A DNA stretch of 62,053 nt, taken from NCBI RefSeq assembly GCF_018881755.1, contig NZ_JACVPS010000016.1:1-62053 (forward strand), written 5' to 3'. The notes under the pieces were generated by a model. The model was given only the letters and a program-made list of their open reading frames with translations. It was not told the origin of the DNA and ran no database searches. Positions 50,733 through 60,339 of the stretch are shown piece by piece (positions within the stretch are counted from its first letter, which is position 1; each line of letters begins with the position of its first letter). A program made the translations under genes and the position numbers. This DNA comes from Polynucleobacter finlandensis (GTDB lineage: Bacteria > Pseudomonadota > Gammaproteobacteria > Burkholderiales > Burkholderiaceae).

Positions 50733-51887
50733 TTACCCGTTTTGTCCCGCTGGGGCTGGGGTTAGGACAACTCTGACAGAATCAGCCGTTTTATTGCCAT
50801 CAAAATCAAGCCAAGCCTTGTTTTCAAAGTCGTAGAGCTTGCATTTGCGGGCAGTGTCGAAATACCAGGTCCAGGAGAACTTTTGGATAAAAATACGCTC
50901 TGGAAGGATGGTTTCTAGGGTATTTTGGGCCTCTTGGAGGCGATACAGGGGAACACTCATATCAACGTGATGAGCCGTGTGTTCCATGATGTGATGCATC
51001 AGGGAGCCCCAAATCCAGTTGAAAGTGAGGTGCACGGTGGTTGATACGAAGGGCTGGGCGCGTAGCCACTCAGATTTCTTGTCATACCAAGAAACAGATG
51101 GGTGTGTGTGATGAACATAGACCACAAAGCCGATCATGCCGTTCCAGAATAGGAATGGCACTGCAAAGCCAGTAAGCAGGCCAATGCAGATGGATTGGCC
51201 AGTCGCTAGAGCGCCGGCGACTAAACAGCCAATCCAAAGAATGGCAAAGCCAGTGACCAAGAGGTTGTCTTTAAGAAATATTGGACGATTACCGGGTTTA
51301 TTTTTGGCATTTGGGAAGTACTCGCGTCTCCACCAAATTTCAATTAAGTAATAGAAAACAGGACCCCAGCCACTACGGTAAAGGCGCTCAAGGCCTTTTC
51401 GCCATGAAGGCAAGGCATCAAATTCTGCTTTGGATAAAGGCGCCCAGACGAAGTCAAACCCTTTGAGATTAGTCTGGCCATGGTGAACTACGTTATGACC
51501 TACATCCCAAAGACTGTATGGGGTCAGCGATGGCAGAAAAGCAATTCGACCCAAAACCTTATTCAATTCACGGTTTGGGGTAAAGCTTTGGTGGCAGGCA
51601 TCATGACCAAGAATGAAGATGCGACCAGTCACAAAACCTGCAAGCAGGCCAAATATGACTTTCAGCAGGACGCTTTCTACAAAAACGGTGCCAGCAATAC
51701 AGCCAAGCCATAAAGCGGCATCAATTGCCAAAAGTAATAATGCTCGACCGGTCTCACCCTGAGCCATTGGAACAAGCCAGCTACGGATGATTTTTCGGTG
51801 AGGTAATGGCGCATCTGGCGCCAAAGGATTGGTAATGGATGGCTCGGGGAGCGCTGTATTTAGAGAATTAGACACGATAAGAATCAA
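50733..51887 (-). CDS. Membrane fatty acid desaturase
   Basis: A ~380-aa di-iron membrane enzyme. The three histidine boxes are complete: GHDACHQSF, DVGHNVVHHGQTN and HIMEHTAHHVD. Four or more hydrophobic segments flank them (LLLAIDAALWLGCIAGTVF, VLLKVIFGLLAGFVTG, LLVTGFAILWIGCLVAGAL, FLFWNGMIGFVVYVHH). It introduces double bonds in acyl lipids; the position cannot be read from sequence. The frame starts at TTG 51887, but GTG 51875 (VSNSLNTALPEPS) is equally plausible. It is the last core-type gene before the island border. Confidence 0.87.
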   Translation of the reverse strand: MILIVSNSLNTALPEPSITNPLAPDAPLPHRKIIRSWLVPMAQGETGRALLLLAIDAALWLGCIAGTVFVESVLLKVIFGLLAGFVTGRIFILGHDACHQSFTPNRELNKVLGRIAFLPSLTPYSLWDVGHNVVHHGQTNLKGFDFVWAPLSKAEFDALPSWRKGLERLYRSGWGPVFYYLIEIWWRREYFPNAKNKPGNRPIFLKDNLLVTGFAILWIGCLVAGALATGQSICIGLLTGFAVPFLFWNGMIGFVVYVHHTHPSVSWYDKKSEWLRAQPFVSTTVHLTFNWIWGSLMHHIMEHTAHHVDMSVPLYRLQEAQNTLETILPERIFIQKFSWTWYFDTARKCKLYDFENKAWLDFDGNKTADSVRVVLTPAPAGQNG

Positions 51888-51956
51888 TAAGTTAGGTGCA
51901 AATGATAGCGGTTTTTGCGTTTTGTCGCATGACGTAGGTCAAAAACCCTTTGCTTT

Positions 51957-51996
51957 TGGTGCGCCCGGCAGGAATCGAACCTGCGACGCTTCGGAG
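51957..51996 (-). pseudogene. tRNA-Arg-like 3' fragment (island attachment remnant)
   Basis: Read on the minus strand, the fragment ends GCAGG-TTCGATT-CCTGC (T arm, 51984 to 51968), then acceptor strand CGGGCGC, discriminator A and CCA (51957-51959). A CTCCGAA stretch further 5' suggests a CCG anticodon loop, but the spacing to the T arm is too short for a normal anticodon stem and variable loop, and no D arm or 5' acceptor strand is present. It is therefore a partial tRNA copy of the kind left at one end of an integrated island. The acceptor sequence fits tRNA-Arg; the isoacceptor is uncertain. Confidence 0.8.
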
Positions 51997-52138
51997 ACCT
52001 CAACCGACAAAAAACATACAAATACTTTAAACAACTAAAGATTGCCTAAAACGACATAACTCTATATAAACAAAGGGATATATGTTGTAAATTAGGCTAT
52101 AACAAAGACTTAAAGCATCATTTAAGGCTGATTAAATT

Positions 52139-52407
52139 ATGTGTAAATATTTCCCACATAATTCGCAAAATAGACTTTTTGGATACCTAGCCTGCCTAGA
52201 GAACCCCCTTATTTTACGTTAAATGGGGCACGTAAATATTTTGCTAACCCCCTGGAAAAATGGGGTATCAAAGAGCCAGAGCAACTCAGATTTGATTGGC
52301 GGGAAATAAACCCCCCAATCGGGCCACAGCGATTTTTGGTTTCTGGGCTCGGACCCATGCCTTCAAAATTGAATGCTAAGGGCGCGCAAATCAGAATTGA
52401 GTATTAA
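52139..52407 (+). pseudogene. Small hypothetical gene with a one-base frameshift
   Basis: ATG 52139 opens MCKYFPHNSQNRLFGYLACL and runs to TAA 52220-52222. A different frame, open from 52174 to TAA 52405-52407, reads on in clearly protein-like composition (YFTLNGARKYFANPLEKWGI ... GLGPMPSKLNAKGAQIRIEY). The two join smoothly as ENP-PYF if the CCCCC run at 52204-52208 had one more C, giving a protein of about 89 aa. A deletion or sequencing error in that run is the simplest explanation. AAGG at 52124-52127 could be its ribosome binding site. The family is not recognised. It lies 60 bp before the giant recombinases on the same strand. Confidence 0.6.
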
Positions 52408-52467
52408 TCAAAACCAGGCAAATTGAATTAATTCTTACAAACGCCCTGCTATCGGTTTAAATGGTGG

Positions 52468-55400
52468 ATGGTTAAAGCAGCAGAAAAAACCAGCAAATCA
52501 GTCATTCGGGTTTATGACAACAGCCCTGAAATTAAGCTTTTAAGAGAGCTCTTTCCGCTCGAGGCGAACCCATCCGTCAATCAAGCTGACGGACTTTCCC
52601 GAAAAGACCTCAATTACTTCTTGTGGCTAATTAGACCTGAGCCTAAATTTCGGGCATTAGCACCAGCGATTAGTCGGCTTGCGGCGATTAGTACCGAAAT
52701 GCAAAAGGCAGAGCCTGACATCCCAAAAATAGACTGGCCACTTCTTTTGCGAGTGGCCAATGAGATTTATCGACTAGCCATTCCATTGCAGCGTGCAAGC
52801 CCCCTACTTTTTAAAGATATGGGCGAATTGGATGGGGCAGGCTCAAATGATCTGAACAATGAAAATACAAGTCCTCTTGCCAATCCAATGCTCTTTCATG
52901 GGTCACGGATATACCCGCTCTATTCAATACTTAGCAACGATATTTGGTTGTCAGGGGCAATAAATTCGGCAGACAGGCAAATGCACCCCTATACGGTAGC
53001 AATGCGTCGCTTGGCTGGATTCTCCATTATTCGAAATCAAGAGCTACTGGACATTACCCGCACAAACCAAACCGTTGTTGGTGTGGACAAGTCGATTTCA
53101 GTCAAGATTACTGCGGAGCAGCAAAAGTTCACAGACTCCATGTCATTTCAGAGCGAAGACGTTTCCAAGGATCGCTATCACCTCTACTTTCAGCAAATCG
53201 AGCAGATCTTTCGTGGATGGTCGCTCAATTGGGATGGCAATAATGCGGCAAAAAAACTATTAAATTGGACCAAGCTGCCCTACCCAAAATTTAAGGAAGA
53301 GTGCGCCAAGGAGTATGTGCGCCTACAAGGCGCGCCAGATACAGTAAAAAATGAATTAAGTAAGAATCAAAAAAACCTCAAAATAGTTTGCAGAGCATTT
53401 TCTAGTAGCGCCCGCAGGGAAAAGTTAAGTCGCGATCCAGATTTGGGGAAAGAAAAAGAGAAAGAGCGCAGATCGGCAGAAATAACGAATCTAGGCATTC
53501 AATATCGCGGCCTTTATCGAGAGATTTGGTTTAGTGAGGGTGATCTTAGGGGCAATGAATTGGAGATTATTCCAATCGAAGAGGCCACCATCACCGATGA
53601 GTACATAGAGCAATTGGTAGAGCCGGGCGATGATGTGGCGGAAGAGATCGAGGATGATCGCTCGGATTCGCCGAAGCTGAAATGGGTTGCTCCACAGGTG
53701 GGTAAAAGCAGGCTAGAGCTTGAAAGAGACTCTAGTTATGCGCAACGTTTTATAGCAAAGCTCAATCAGAGATTGCATTGGGGCGCCAATGTGGCCTCGT
53801 GGAAAGAGATTGACCAATTTAAAAATTACTTGGATGAGCTACAGAGTGCGCTGGCAGTTAGTAAGCCCGATGCGTCAGAGCGGTCCACATGCTTAAGAGC
53901 AATTCAGGTATTGCGACTGGTGTATATCTTGGGCATCGATATAAAAACAGCATTAGCGATCCAGGTTATTTTGCGCGAGCGAGTGGGTTGGCGCAGTGGG
54001 AATACGAATTTTGATGTTGGGGATGAGTCAATCAAAAGCAATAAGTCCTCATTGGCCAATCAAACCTTGCATCTAATAAAAGCCAAGGGATTGCCAGAGG
54101 ACAAGACAAGTCATATTTATTTATGGAGGCTGTCCGTTCCGAATTACGCTTGGTCTGAGCTAGTTAATGTAAAGGCAGATCAATATGCGCCACACCTCAA
54201 TGCCATCGTCTTTCAGGATCAATCCGGGTTAGCCGATCAATTAATTAAGGAAAGCGCTCATATATCAGAGGCATCCTCACCCATATTTCCTCCTGGCGAG
54301 TATCTTGAAATTGAGAGGCAGTGCCAAGGCCTGCTTGCGAACTTTAATCAAAATATGGATTTATACAAAGCGAAGCGCCCCCTGACTTTTTTGAAGTTAA
54401 GGGAGTGGAGTAAGCACCAAATGGTTGGAAAAAAATACGATCCAAAGCTTCTAGATATTTTGGATCCCCATACTCCGGGGGCCTTTAGATCGGATTCTCA
54501 TTACTACACCCACGATGTTTATAAAGGAACAAAACAACTAGGTTCTCTAGATAGCTATTTGGCAACGAGTGTGGATGTGGGCGATATTCAAGCGGCCTCT
54601 GCCTCTCGACAAACCAGGCCAAGCCTCGCCGACCTACTTTCAAGCAAAACAGAATTGCTTGGAAGTAAAGGTGAAGCCGCTGCATTTAAGACCATGAGGC
54701 CGAGTGTATTGGGCGCAACCGGTTTGATTGCAATAAGTCAAGAAGGGCATCCACAACTTTTGATTGAGCAGGTGCAAAAGTTAAAGCAGCACATTGACAT
54801 ACCGCGCTTAGCTAACGGCAGAGCTCAAGATCACGAACTATTTTGTGAAGCCTTTAATCAGCTCACCTTATATTGCGCCCTTTGGTTTGCTTGTGAAACC
54901 TCGCAGCGTCCACATCACCTGCCATATGTAGATATTGCCTCAGTCGATCCTTGTTTGGGACTCACGCGCATGGGCGATAAAACTAACCGTGCAGGGGATC
55001 GCTTGCGAGTGGTTTGGCTAAGCCCGCTATTGCAAAAGCAAATGTGGGTATATGAGCAATTGCGCCGCAAGTTGCTTAGAAAAATAGTCCCTGATGTTAC
55101 TCAGCATGCTTTGTATGGAGAATTAATTTGGCTTGAAGCAGCATCACAATCCAAAAAACAAAAAGGAAGCAAAAAGAGTGTGCCCACCCCTGTGGCTTTG
55201 CCGCCAATGATTGAAAAATGGAGTCAGGACAAAATGCGGGGGCACTTTAGAAAATACATTGCGACATCGATTGTTGCGCAGCCTAACTTTCACCGTAAGC
55301 TCATTCCCGCCCTATTAAAAAATGCCGGAGTGAGTCAGACCGATATCAGTACGTGGCACGGACACTGGCAAATCGGTACAGCGCCCTTTCATCAATTTGG

Positions 55401-55521
55401 GTCCCATAGCTATTTGGAGTACATCGAGCGGATCGAAATACCGCTTCAAAAAGTAATCCAGGATTTGGGTTTTGAAGTTATTACGCTAGCAATGCCGGTG
55501 TGGCCAAAGGATAAGGCTTAG
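52468..55521 (+). CDS. Giant tyrosine-recombinase-like protein, degenerate (1017 aa)
   Basis: The C-terminal ~220 residues follow the tyrosine recombinase layout: R814 in ACETSQRPHHLPYVD (box I arginine), R928 in RGHFRKYIATSIV (box II arginine, with His at -2 instead of -3), H964/H966 in STWHGHWQIG, and Y982 or Y985 in SHSYLEYIE. The box II histidine position is therefore altered, and activity is uncertain. The first ~700 residues are mostly helical and unrecognised, including a charged linker around 380-430. Typical integrases are 300-450 aa, so this is over twice that size. Its TAG overlaps the GTG of the next gene, implying coupled synthesis and probably a complex. Confidence 0.7.
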   Translation: MVKAAEKTSKSVIRVYDNSPEIKLLRELFPLEANPSVNQADGLSRKDLNYFLWLIRPEPKFRALAPAISRLAAISTEMQKAEPDIPKIDWPLLLRVANEIYRLAIPLQRASPLLFKDMGELDGAGSNDLNNENTSPLANPMLFHGSRIYPLYSILSNDIWLSGAINSADRQMHPYTVAMRRLAGFSIIRNQELLDITRTNQTVVGVDKSISVKITAEQQKFTDSMSFQSEDVSKDRYHLYFQQIEQIFRGWSLNWDGNNAAKKLLNWTKLPYPKFKEECAKEYVRLQGAPDTVKNELSKNQKNLKIVCRAFSSSARREKLSRDPDLGKEKEKERRSAEITNLGIQYRGLYREIWFSEGDLRGNELEIIPIEEATITDEYIEQLVEPGDDVAEEIEDDRSDSPKLKWVAPQVGKSRLELERDSSYAQRFIAKLNQRLHWGANVASWKEIDQFKNYLDELQSALAVSKPDASERSTCLRAIQVLRLVYILGIDIKTALAIQVILRERVGWRSGNTNFDVGDESIKSNKSSLANQTLHLIKAKGLPEDKTSHIYLWRLSVPNYAWSELVNVKADQYAPHLNAIVFQDQSGLADQLIKESAHISEASSPIFPPGEYLEIERQCQGLLANFNQNMDLYKAKRPLTFLKLREWSKHQMVGKKYDPKLLDILDPHTPGAFRSDSHYYTHDVYKGTKQLGSLDSYLATSVDVGDIQAASASRQTRPSLADLLSSKTELLGSKGEAAAFKTMRPSVLGATGLIAISQEGHPQLLIEQVQKLKQHIDIPRLANGRAQDHELFCEAFNQLTLYCALWFACETSQRPHHLPYVDIASVDPCLGLTRMGDKTNRAGDRLRVVWLSPLLQKQMWVYEQLRRKLLRKIVPDVTQHALYGELIWLEAASQSKKQKGSKKSVPTPVALPPMIEKWSQDKMRGHFRKYIATSIVAQPNFHRKLIPALLKNAGVSQTDISTWHGHWQIGTAPFHQFGSHSYLEYIERIEIPLQKVIQDLGFEVITLAMPVWPKDKA

Positions 55522-58500
55522 TGGCCGCCAAACCGAGCGCCAATACAGAGGTCGCACGTGTTATCAAGGAAGCGCAAGAGCGGTTGGTCAGTCAATTGCG
55601 CGCACAACCAACGGATCCTCGCTTACTAAAAATTATTTCGCAAATCACTCGTCCTCACCAGGATGCCAGCCAAATGCTGGACGTATCTGTAGAGCAGATT
55701 GGCGCAATGATTTGCTCCAAGATTCGCGAGTGTATTGGAAAGGAATATCTAGCCAAAGGTGAGTTGCTTGAGGTTGGCTGCGCTATCTTGGGTATTTCCA
55801 GGTTGGCCTTAAATGATTCTTTGCAGAAGGCATCACTGGACGTCTTATTGCCGGATCAACAATTGCGCGGCGTGGACACGCTGCGATTGGTCGATCCCGC
55901 CGATTACATGCAGGGTGTGCAAACACTATTTAATAACGTTTTTACTTTAGCCGATGGTTTTTTGAGTTGGAAAAAATGGCTATTTGATGTACTTGAGGCT
56001 GATCTTGCTGACTTATGTGTTGCGCAAAAACTAGAGTGGCCCGGCCTAGGAAGCATTGATATTGTTTTGCCAGAGCCCAATCCCTATCGACACTTTGACA
56101 GTAAAAAAGCGGGGGAAGGTTTGCCGGCGGGAGCCAGAAAAGAAAAACTGGAGCGAGAAGCTGGGCAGGCAATCGCCCTTCGCCTCTTAATTGCAGCTTT
56201 TACCAATCAGCGCTTTGGCAAGTTTGATTGGGAGGCATTAGATCCGAAGGCCCAGTTTGGCGGCTATATATTTAGCGCCATCGTTTTTTCTGGAGTGCAA
56301 AATTTCCAGCAACTTAAGCAAATTGTAGAGCTCAGCTTGGCTAAAGAGGTGTTAGATGCACCCTACTCCAGCCTTCTCTTGCCTCGCAATCTTCGGCTCC
56401 CAATTGATGCCGCCTATGTTGCGCTTGAAAAGGCGCGCAAGAAAAATAAGAATAAGGCGCCTAGGCATACGAAAGAGTACGGCCCCAATTTATCGCGCTG
56501 GATTGCTGATCCGCTGACGGCTGCCTTACATGCCCGTTACCGAGAAAATTGGGTCTTCACCGACCGGGGACCTCAGTTTGATAGCGAGTGTTTAATCGCA
56601 TTTATGGGCGCATTGAAGGATGCGCTGCGCATTCAAAAAATATTCAATGAAATGGGGATGGATCAAGAAACCTTGTTTAAAGCAATTGATCAAATCTCTA
56701 CGCGCACGGCATTGATGTATGCCACGCAATCATGGCAAGAGGATACCTTGCCCACTTTTATTGCCCGGTACTTGGCAGGAAAAATCACCACCCAGGATTT
56801 GCAAATAGAGAGCTTGCTGCAGCTAGGTATGTCAGATGCCCAGAGGCCAACGGCCACAATCGCGAAAGAAAATCTTGATGAGTCCTGGGTCGAAAGTGAA
56901 GGTGAGTCTAAAGAGCAAAGGGATCAATTTGAAAGCTGCGAACCCTCTCCAGTAGCGATGCAGTGGATTGAGCAAATCCTTGAGGCGATCTCTCATTTAA
57001 GTCACGAAGATGCGGCAAGTCAAGCGCGGTGTATGGATGTCATTGAGGAAATAGAAAAGCGGTATCAACTTTCCAAGCAAGGGCTCACTCTTAGTTTATT
57101 GAGGTGGATTCGCCATTTAATTGCGCAAGACTGGGCAGCCAAAAGTCTTTCGCAAGAAATGCTCGTGAGCCAACTCCAGTTAGTGTTGCCACTAGTCATG
57201 GCGGATTGGGATTTGGATGAGGATTTACATGCGCTGACATCCGAAGATTGGAGAGAAGCATTTGTAGAGCTTGACGCCCAGATGATGGCACCCAAAGATA
57301 AGAAGACCTTTGGGGCAGCCTGGGAAAGCTTACGTAAAAGCCAGCGGGGAGTAGAAGAAAAGGGCATTCGGTCTGAATCAGAAGTTGATGTTGGGTATGT
57401 AACCGAACTAGAGTTTCGATGGGCGCAAATTGACCTTTACACCACCGCCTGTAGGAATCAGCCGCCTGAATATAAGAACGCTTGCCTATTAATTTTCACT
57501 TTAGGTTATCGCTTGGGTATGCGTAGATCAGAGGCGCTCAAACTAGCTACCGGACATGTCCATATCAAAGCAGAATGGCCCACTGAAATCTCCTTGCAGT
57601 GGTGGAAACATCGCCGCTTAAAGTCAAACTCTTCAGTTCGTATCTTGCCAGCCCAAGCTCTGCTCGAGCCTAGAGAGCTGAACTGGTTAACCTTGTGGAC
57701 TGCCGCCCGTGAGCAAGGCACCCTATGTGTTGATGAGCTAATCAAGATTGAAGCGCCCGAAGCTAAAGTAGGCCCGGTAGGCGGGAAAACCAAGTTACCT
57801 GAACCGGAGCTTTATTCGGCGGCAGAATTGGAATTCTTGTTCCCTGTGCCAATGAGCGCAAAGGCACAAGCGGAAAATCCTGTAGAAATATCTAGCAATA
57901 CTGAGCGCGACAGGATCATTGACTATATTCACGAGTCGATGAGGCGGGTTACAAAAAATCCCTACATCCGCTTTCATCATTTGCGGCACTCTGCGGCAAT
58001 GAATACCTTAATGCTCTTATGTGCGCCTCGATTACCCAATTCAGAGCGGTTTATTCTGGATCATCTCTATGGCAATAAAGATATTGGAGCGAGGATTGCT
58101 AAAGATCATAAGGCCTTAGGGATGCCTGATGCCAGCAATCCCATACAGCAGATTGGTAACTTAAAGCGCCGCATGGGACGTACCCGTTATTTTTTACTCA
58201 ATGATTCAAGGGCAAGCCCTTCAGAGTTGTATGCTGTATCTACATTGCTCGGGCACTCATCTCCCGCAACCACGCTTTATAGCTACATCCATGTAATTGA
58301 TATCTTGACTGGCGCTTTTTTGCATGAGCGTTTGTTGCGCTTTAATTCGGGGTTATTAAATGCGCTCTATCCTGGCTCCAGACGTAATTTAAATATCAGG
58401 CGCAATCGGTGCAAAACGCCGTTTAATGATCCCAAAGCTGGGCCAGATAAAGTGCCGGTATTGCTTAATGAGGTGATAAGTCCAGGGCCAAGGGTTCAGA

Positions 58501-59168
58501 AGCAGGCTTCGAAGGGTTTAAGCCTTGTGCAGATGTTGAATCCTGAAGCTGGGCGAGGTATTGAGTGGGCTTGTGATAGTTTCGAGAGGCTTCTTGGCGC
58601 AGAAGAAAAGCAGTTTTCTAAAACAGCTGCGTTACTTGATATTCCGGAGGAGCTCGCTCACCAGTGGATTGGCAATGCCACCGCGTTTACAAATCAAGCT
58701 GATCTATATGCACTAGACAGAAAGTATCTTTACGAAAATTTACCTATCCCACTACCCAAGGCTTTTATTGTGAAAAAGCCGCGTATGCTAGGCGCGCTCA
58801 AGAAGGCTGATCAATGGCTTACAAAGGCAATCACCCATTTTGAAAGTCATCCTGACGATATTTTCCTATTGTTTGATTATGCCAAGGAGCGGATTCGAGC
58901 CAGACCAGATGCGATTAAATTTACTCAGAAGGAGTTAGGTGCTGGCCAACACAAAAGAAAGAGTGCAGTTATTTCAAATCCAATCAATAAAATCTATATG
59001 AGATTTCTAGGCGCATTGGAAATAGACTATGCGCCGGCTGGAAAAAATAGCTTGGAATTGAAGTGTAGGGGTAAAGCGGCAGATGATTTACCGTTTGCTT
59101 TTAGGCAGATGATAATTTTGTTGGGGATATTTTTCGGCTTACCTACAACTATCCATGAATTAGATTGA
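55521..59168 (+). CDS. Giant tyrosine recombinase with intact catalytic residues (1215 aa)
   Basis: The catalytic domain spans about residues 620-940: R668 in GYRLGMRRSEALKLA, H819 and R822 in IRFHHLRHSAAMN, H912 in VSTLLGHSSPATTLYSYIHV, and nucleophile Y922 (Y920 less likely). All five key positions are present. About 600 helical residues precede it (a core-binding region is likely just before 620, TELEFRWAQIDLYTT), and ~270 residues follow, an unusual extra C-terminal domain. It starts with GTG at 55521, overlapping the previous stop by one base. The two proteins resemble families in which two or three large recombinase genes are adjacent. With the tRNA fragment 3.5 kb upstream, an integrase role is likely. 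Confidence 0.85.
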   Translation: MAAKPSANTEVARVIKEAQERLVSQLRAQPTDPRLLKIISQITRPHQDASQMLDVSVEQIGAMICSKIRECIGKEYLAKGELLEVGCAILGISRLALNDSLQKASLDVLLPDQQLRGVDTLRLVDPADYMQGVQTLFNNVFTLADGFLSWKKWLFDVLEADLADLCVAQKLEWPGLGSIDIVLPEPNPYRHFDSKKAGEGLPAGARKEKLEREAGQAIALRLLIAAFTNQRFGKFDWEALDPKAQFGGYIFSAIVFSGVQNFQQLKQIVELSLAKEVLDAPYSSLLLPRNLRLPIDAAYVALEKARKKNKNKAPRHTKEYGPNLSRWIADPLTAALHARYRENWVFTDRGPQFDSECLIAFMGALKDALRIQKIFNEMGMDQETLFKAIDQISTRTALMYATQSWQEDTLPTFIARYLAGKITTQDLQIESLLQLGMSDAQRPTATIAKENLDESWVESEGESKEQRDQFESCEPSPVAMQWIEQILEAISHLSHEDAASQARCMDVIEEIEKRYQLSKQGLTLSLLRWIRHLIAQDWAAKSLSQEMLVSQLQLVLPLVMADWDLDEDLHALTSEDWREAFVELDAQMMAPKDKKTFGAAWESLRKSQRGVEEKGIRSESEVDVGYVTELEFRWAQIDLYTTACRNQPPEYKNACLLIFTLGYRLGMRRSEALKLATGHVHIKAEWPTEISLQWWKHRRLKSNSSVRILPAQALLEPRELNWLTLWTAAREQGTLCVDELIKIEAPEAKVGPVGGKTKLPEPELYSAAELEFLFPVPMSAKAQAENPVEISSNTERDRIIDYIHESMRRVTKNPYIRFHHLRHSAAMNTLMLLCAPRLPNSERFILDHLYGNKDIGARIAKDHKALGMPDASNPIQQIGNLKRRMGRTRYFLLNDSRASPSELYAVSTLLGHSSPATTLYSYIHVIDILTGAFLHERLLRFNSGLLNALYPGSRRNLNIRRNRCKTPFNDPKAGPDKVPVLLNEVISPGPRVQKQASKGLSLVQMLNPEAGRGIEWACDSFERLLGAEEKQFSKTAALLDIPEELAHQWIGNATAFTNQADLYALDRKYLYENLPIPLPKAFIVKKPRMLGALKKADQWLTKAITHFESHPDDIFLLFDYAKERIRARPDAIKFTQKELGAGQHKRKSAVISNPINKIYMRFLGALEIDYAPAGKNSLELKCRGKAADDLPFAFRQMIILLGIFFGLPTTIHELD

Positions 59169-59189
59169 GATCATCTGCTAATTCTTTAG

Positions 59190-59211
59190 ATATCCATATT
59201 TCAATGGATAT
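59190..59211 (+). terminator. Inverted repeat after the recombinase operon
   Basis: ATATCCAT (59190-59197) and ATGGATAT (59204-59211) form a perfect 8-bp stem with a 6-nt loop, 22 bp after the recombinase stop. The stem is AT-rich and followed by TTTACTTC, so it could be a weak terminator or a recombinase-related site. Confidence 0.4.
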
Positions 59212-59382
59212 TTACTTCATCATTCATTACCCCTATCTTCTTCGAAAGCGCTTCATTTCTAACGCTAAGTTGGAAATCAAAAAATAGACACTTCCTTCAG
59301 CGATGCTTTCTCAGCAACCTTAATCTACTAATTGAGACGGTTTTATATTTTATAAAAAATGTGAATTTTTAGTTTCCCCTTA

Positions 59383-59399
59383 CCCCTTAAAAGAGGGGT
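59383..59399. repeat. ACCCCT/AGGGGT hairpin before the RodZ-like gene
   Basis: ACCCCT (59383-59388) pairs with AGGGGT (59394-59399) across a 5-nt TAAAA loop. The right arm overlaps a possible GTG start at 59398, which argues that translation starts further downstream. Confidence 0.4.
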
Positions 59400-59448
59400 G
59401 AGCACCCATATCCATTTCCATTATTTTATGAAGATTAGATATATTTGT

Positions 59449-60339
59449 ATGGAAAGGTTATTTTTGCCTCAAATCATAGGGACATCATTCAAGGGGGCAA
59501 GGGAGGGGCTTGGACTTTCAATTGAGGATCTGGCTAAAAAAGCAACTTTTTCTAAGGTGCAAATACGGCAGATAGAAGATGGTGGGTATGGTGCTTTTTA
59601 TACTCTGGCCATCAAATTTCAAAGCGCTAAAAAGGTAGCTAGGATTTTGGGCTTAAGCTATGAAGAGGCTTTTGAAATGCCTAGGGCGGATTTTGAGCCT
59701 GAGAATCTATCCCTATTAAATGTTTCGGCACAAAAGGCGGTAATGCAGGGTCTGCCGATAGATCAGAAGCTATCTACTCTCGATTCAAAGAAAGCATATA
59801 GCTCAAGTGCATTGGGTCTTGGGATATTTTTGGCCATATCGTTACTTATCTTAGGCTGGATTTTATTTGCCCAGTCACTTGAGGAGGGCCCGATGGACTT
59901 CGTAGCCCAAGAAGCTAGACAACTAGGTGCGGAAATTGAAGGGCTGCAGAATACAGAGCCAACGGCCGCATTCATACTTCAACAGCAAAGCTACGCCCAA
60001 ATAGAGGCCCCGATAAAAAAATTCACTTCCTCATGCGGCATGGCCACATCATCGACAATACCCGTCTTGGAATATACCCCTCCAAAATCGAGCAAAATCG
60101 GTAATCAGGTTTATGTTTTTAATAAAGGGGAAGATGAAATTATTTGTTTTGAGGATGCTAGCGTGAATCAGCATCAGATTTCAGTATCCCACGGCGAGGG
60201 TTTTAACTTCATTGGCCAACCGCCGTTTAAGATTGTTTCCACACGTCTAAATCAATTTGATATGTATTATCAGGGATATAAAGTCAAATTAGGTTTAGAT
60301 GGCCAGGCAATTATTTTGCAAGAGGCGAAAATTCAGTAA
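59449..60339 (+). CDS. RodZ-like membrane-anchored helix-turn-helix protein
   Basis: About 296 aa. An N-terminal Xre/RodZ-type HTH (GTSFKGAREGLGLSIEDLAKKATF then SKVQIRQIEDGGYGAFYTL) is followed by a linker and one membrane helix (ALGLGIFLAISLLILGWILF, about residues 120-140). The periplasmic C-terminal part ends with beta-rich segments (IGQPPFKIVST, FDMYYQGYKVKL) like the RodZ DUF4115 domain. Core RodZ anchors MreB; this copy sits in an island and could be a second RodZ-like or an anchored regulator. The frame opens at GTG 59398; ATG 59449 (MERLFLPQIIG) places the start directly before the HTH. Confidence 0.65.
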   Translation: MERLFLPQIIGTSFKGAREGLGLSIEDLAKKATFSKVQIRQIEDGGYGAFYTLAIKFQSAKKVARILGLSYEEAFEMPRADFEPENLSLLNVSAQKAVMQGLPIDQKLSTLDSKKAYSSSALGLGIFLAISLLILGWILFAQSLEEGPMDFVAQEARQLGAEIEGLQNTEPTAAFILQQQSYAQIEAPIKKFTSSCGMATSSTIPVLEYTPPKSSKIGNQVYVFNKGEDEIICFEDASVNQHQISVSHGEGFNFIGQPPFKIVSTRLNQFDMYYQGYKVKLGLDGQAIILQEAKIQ

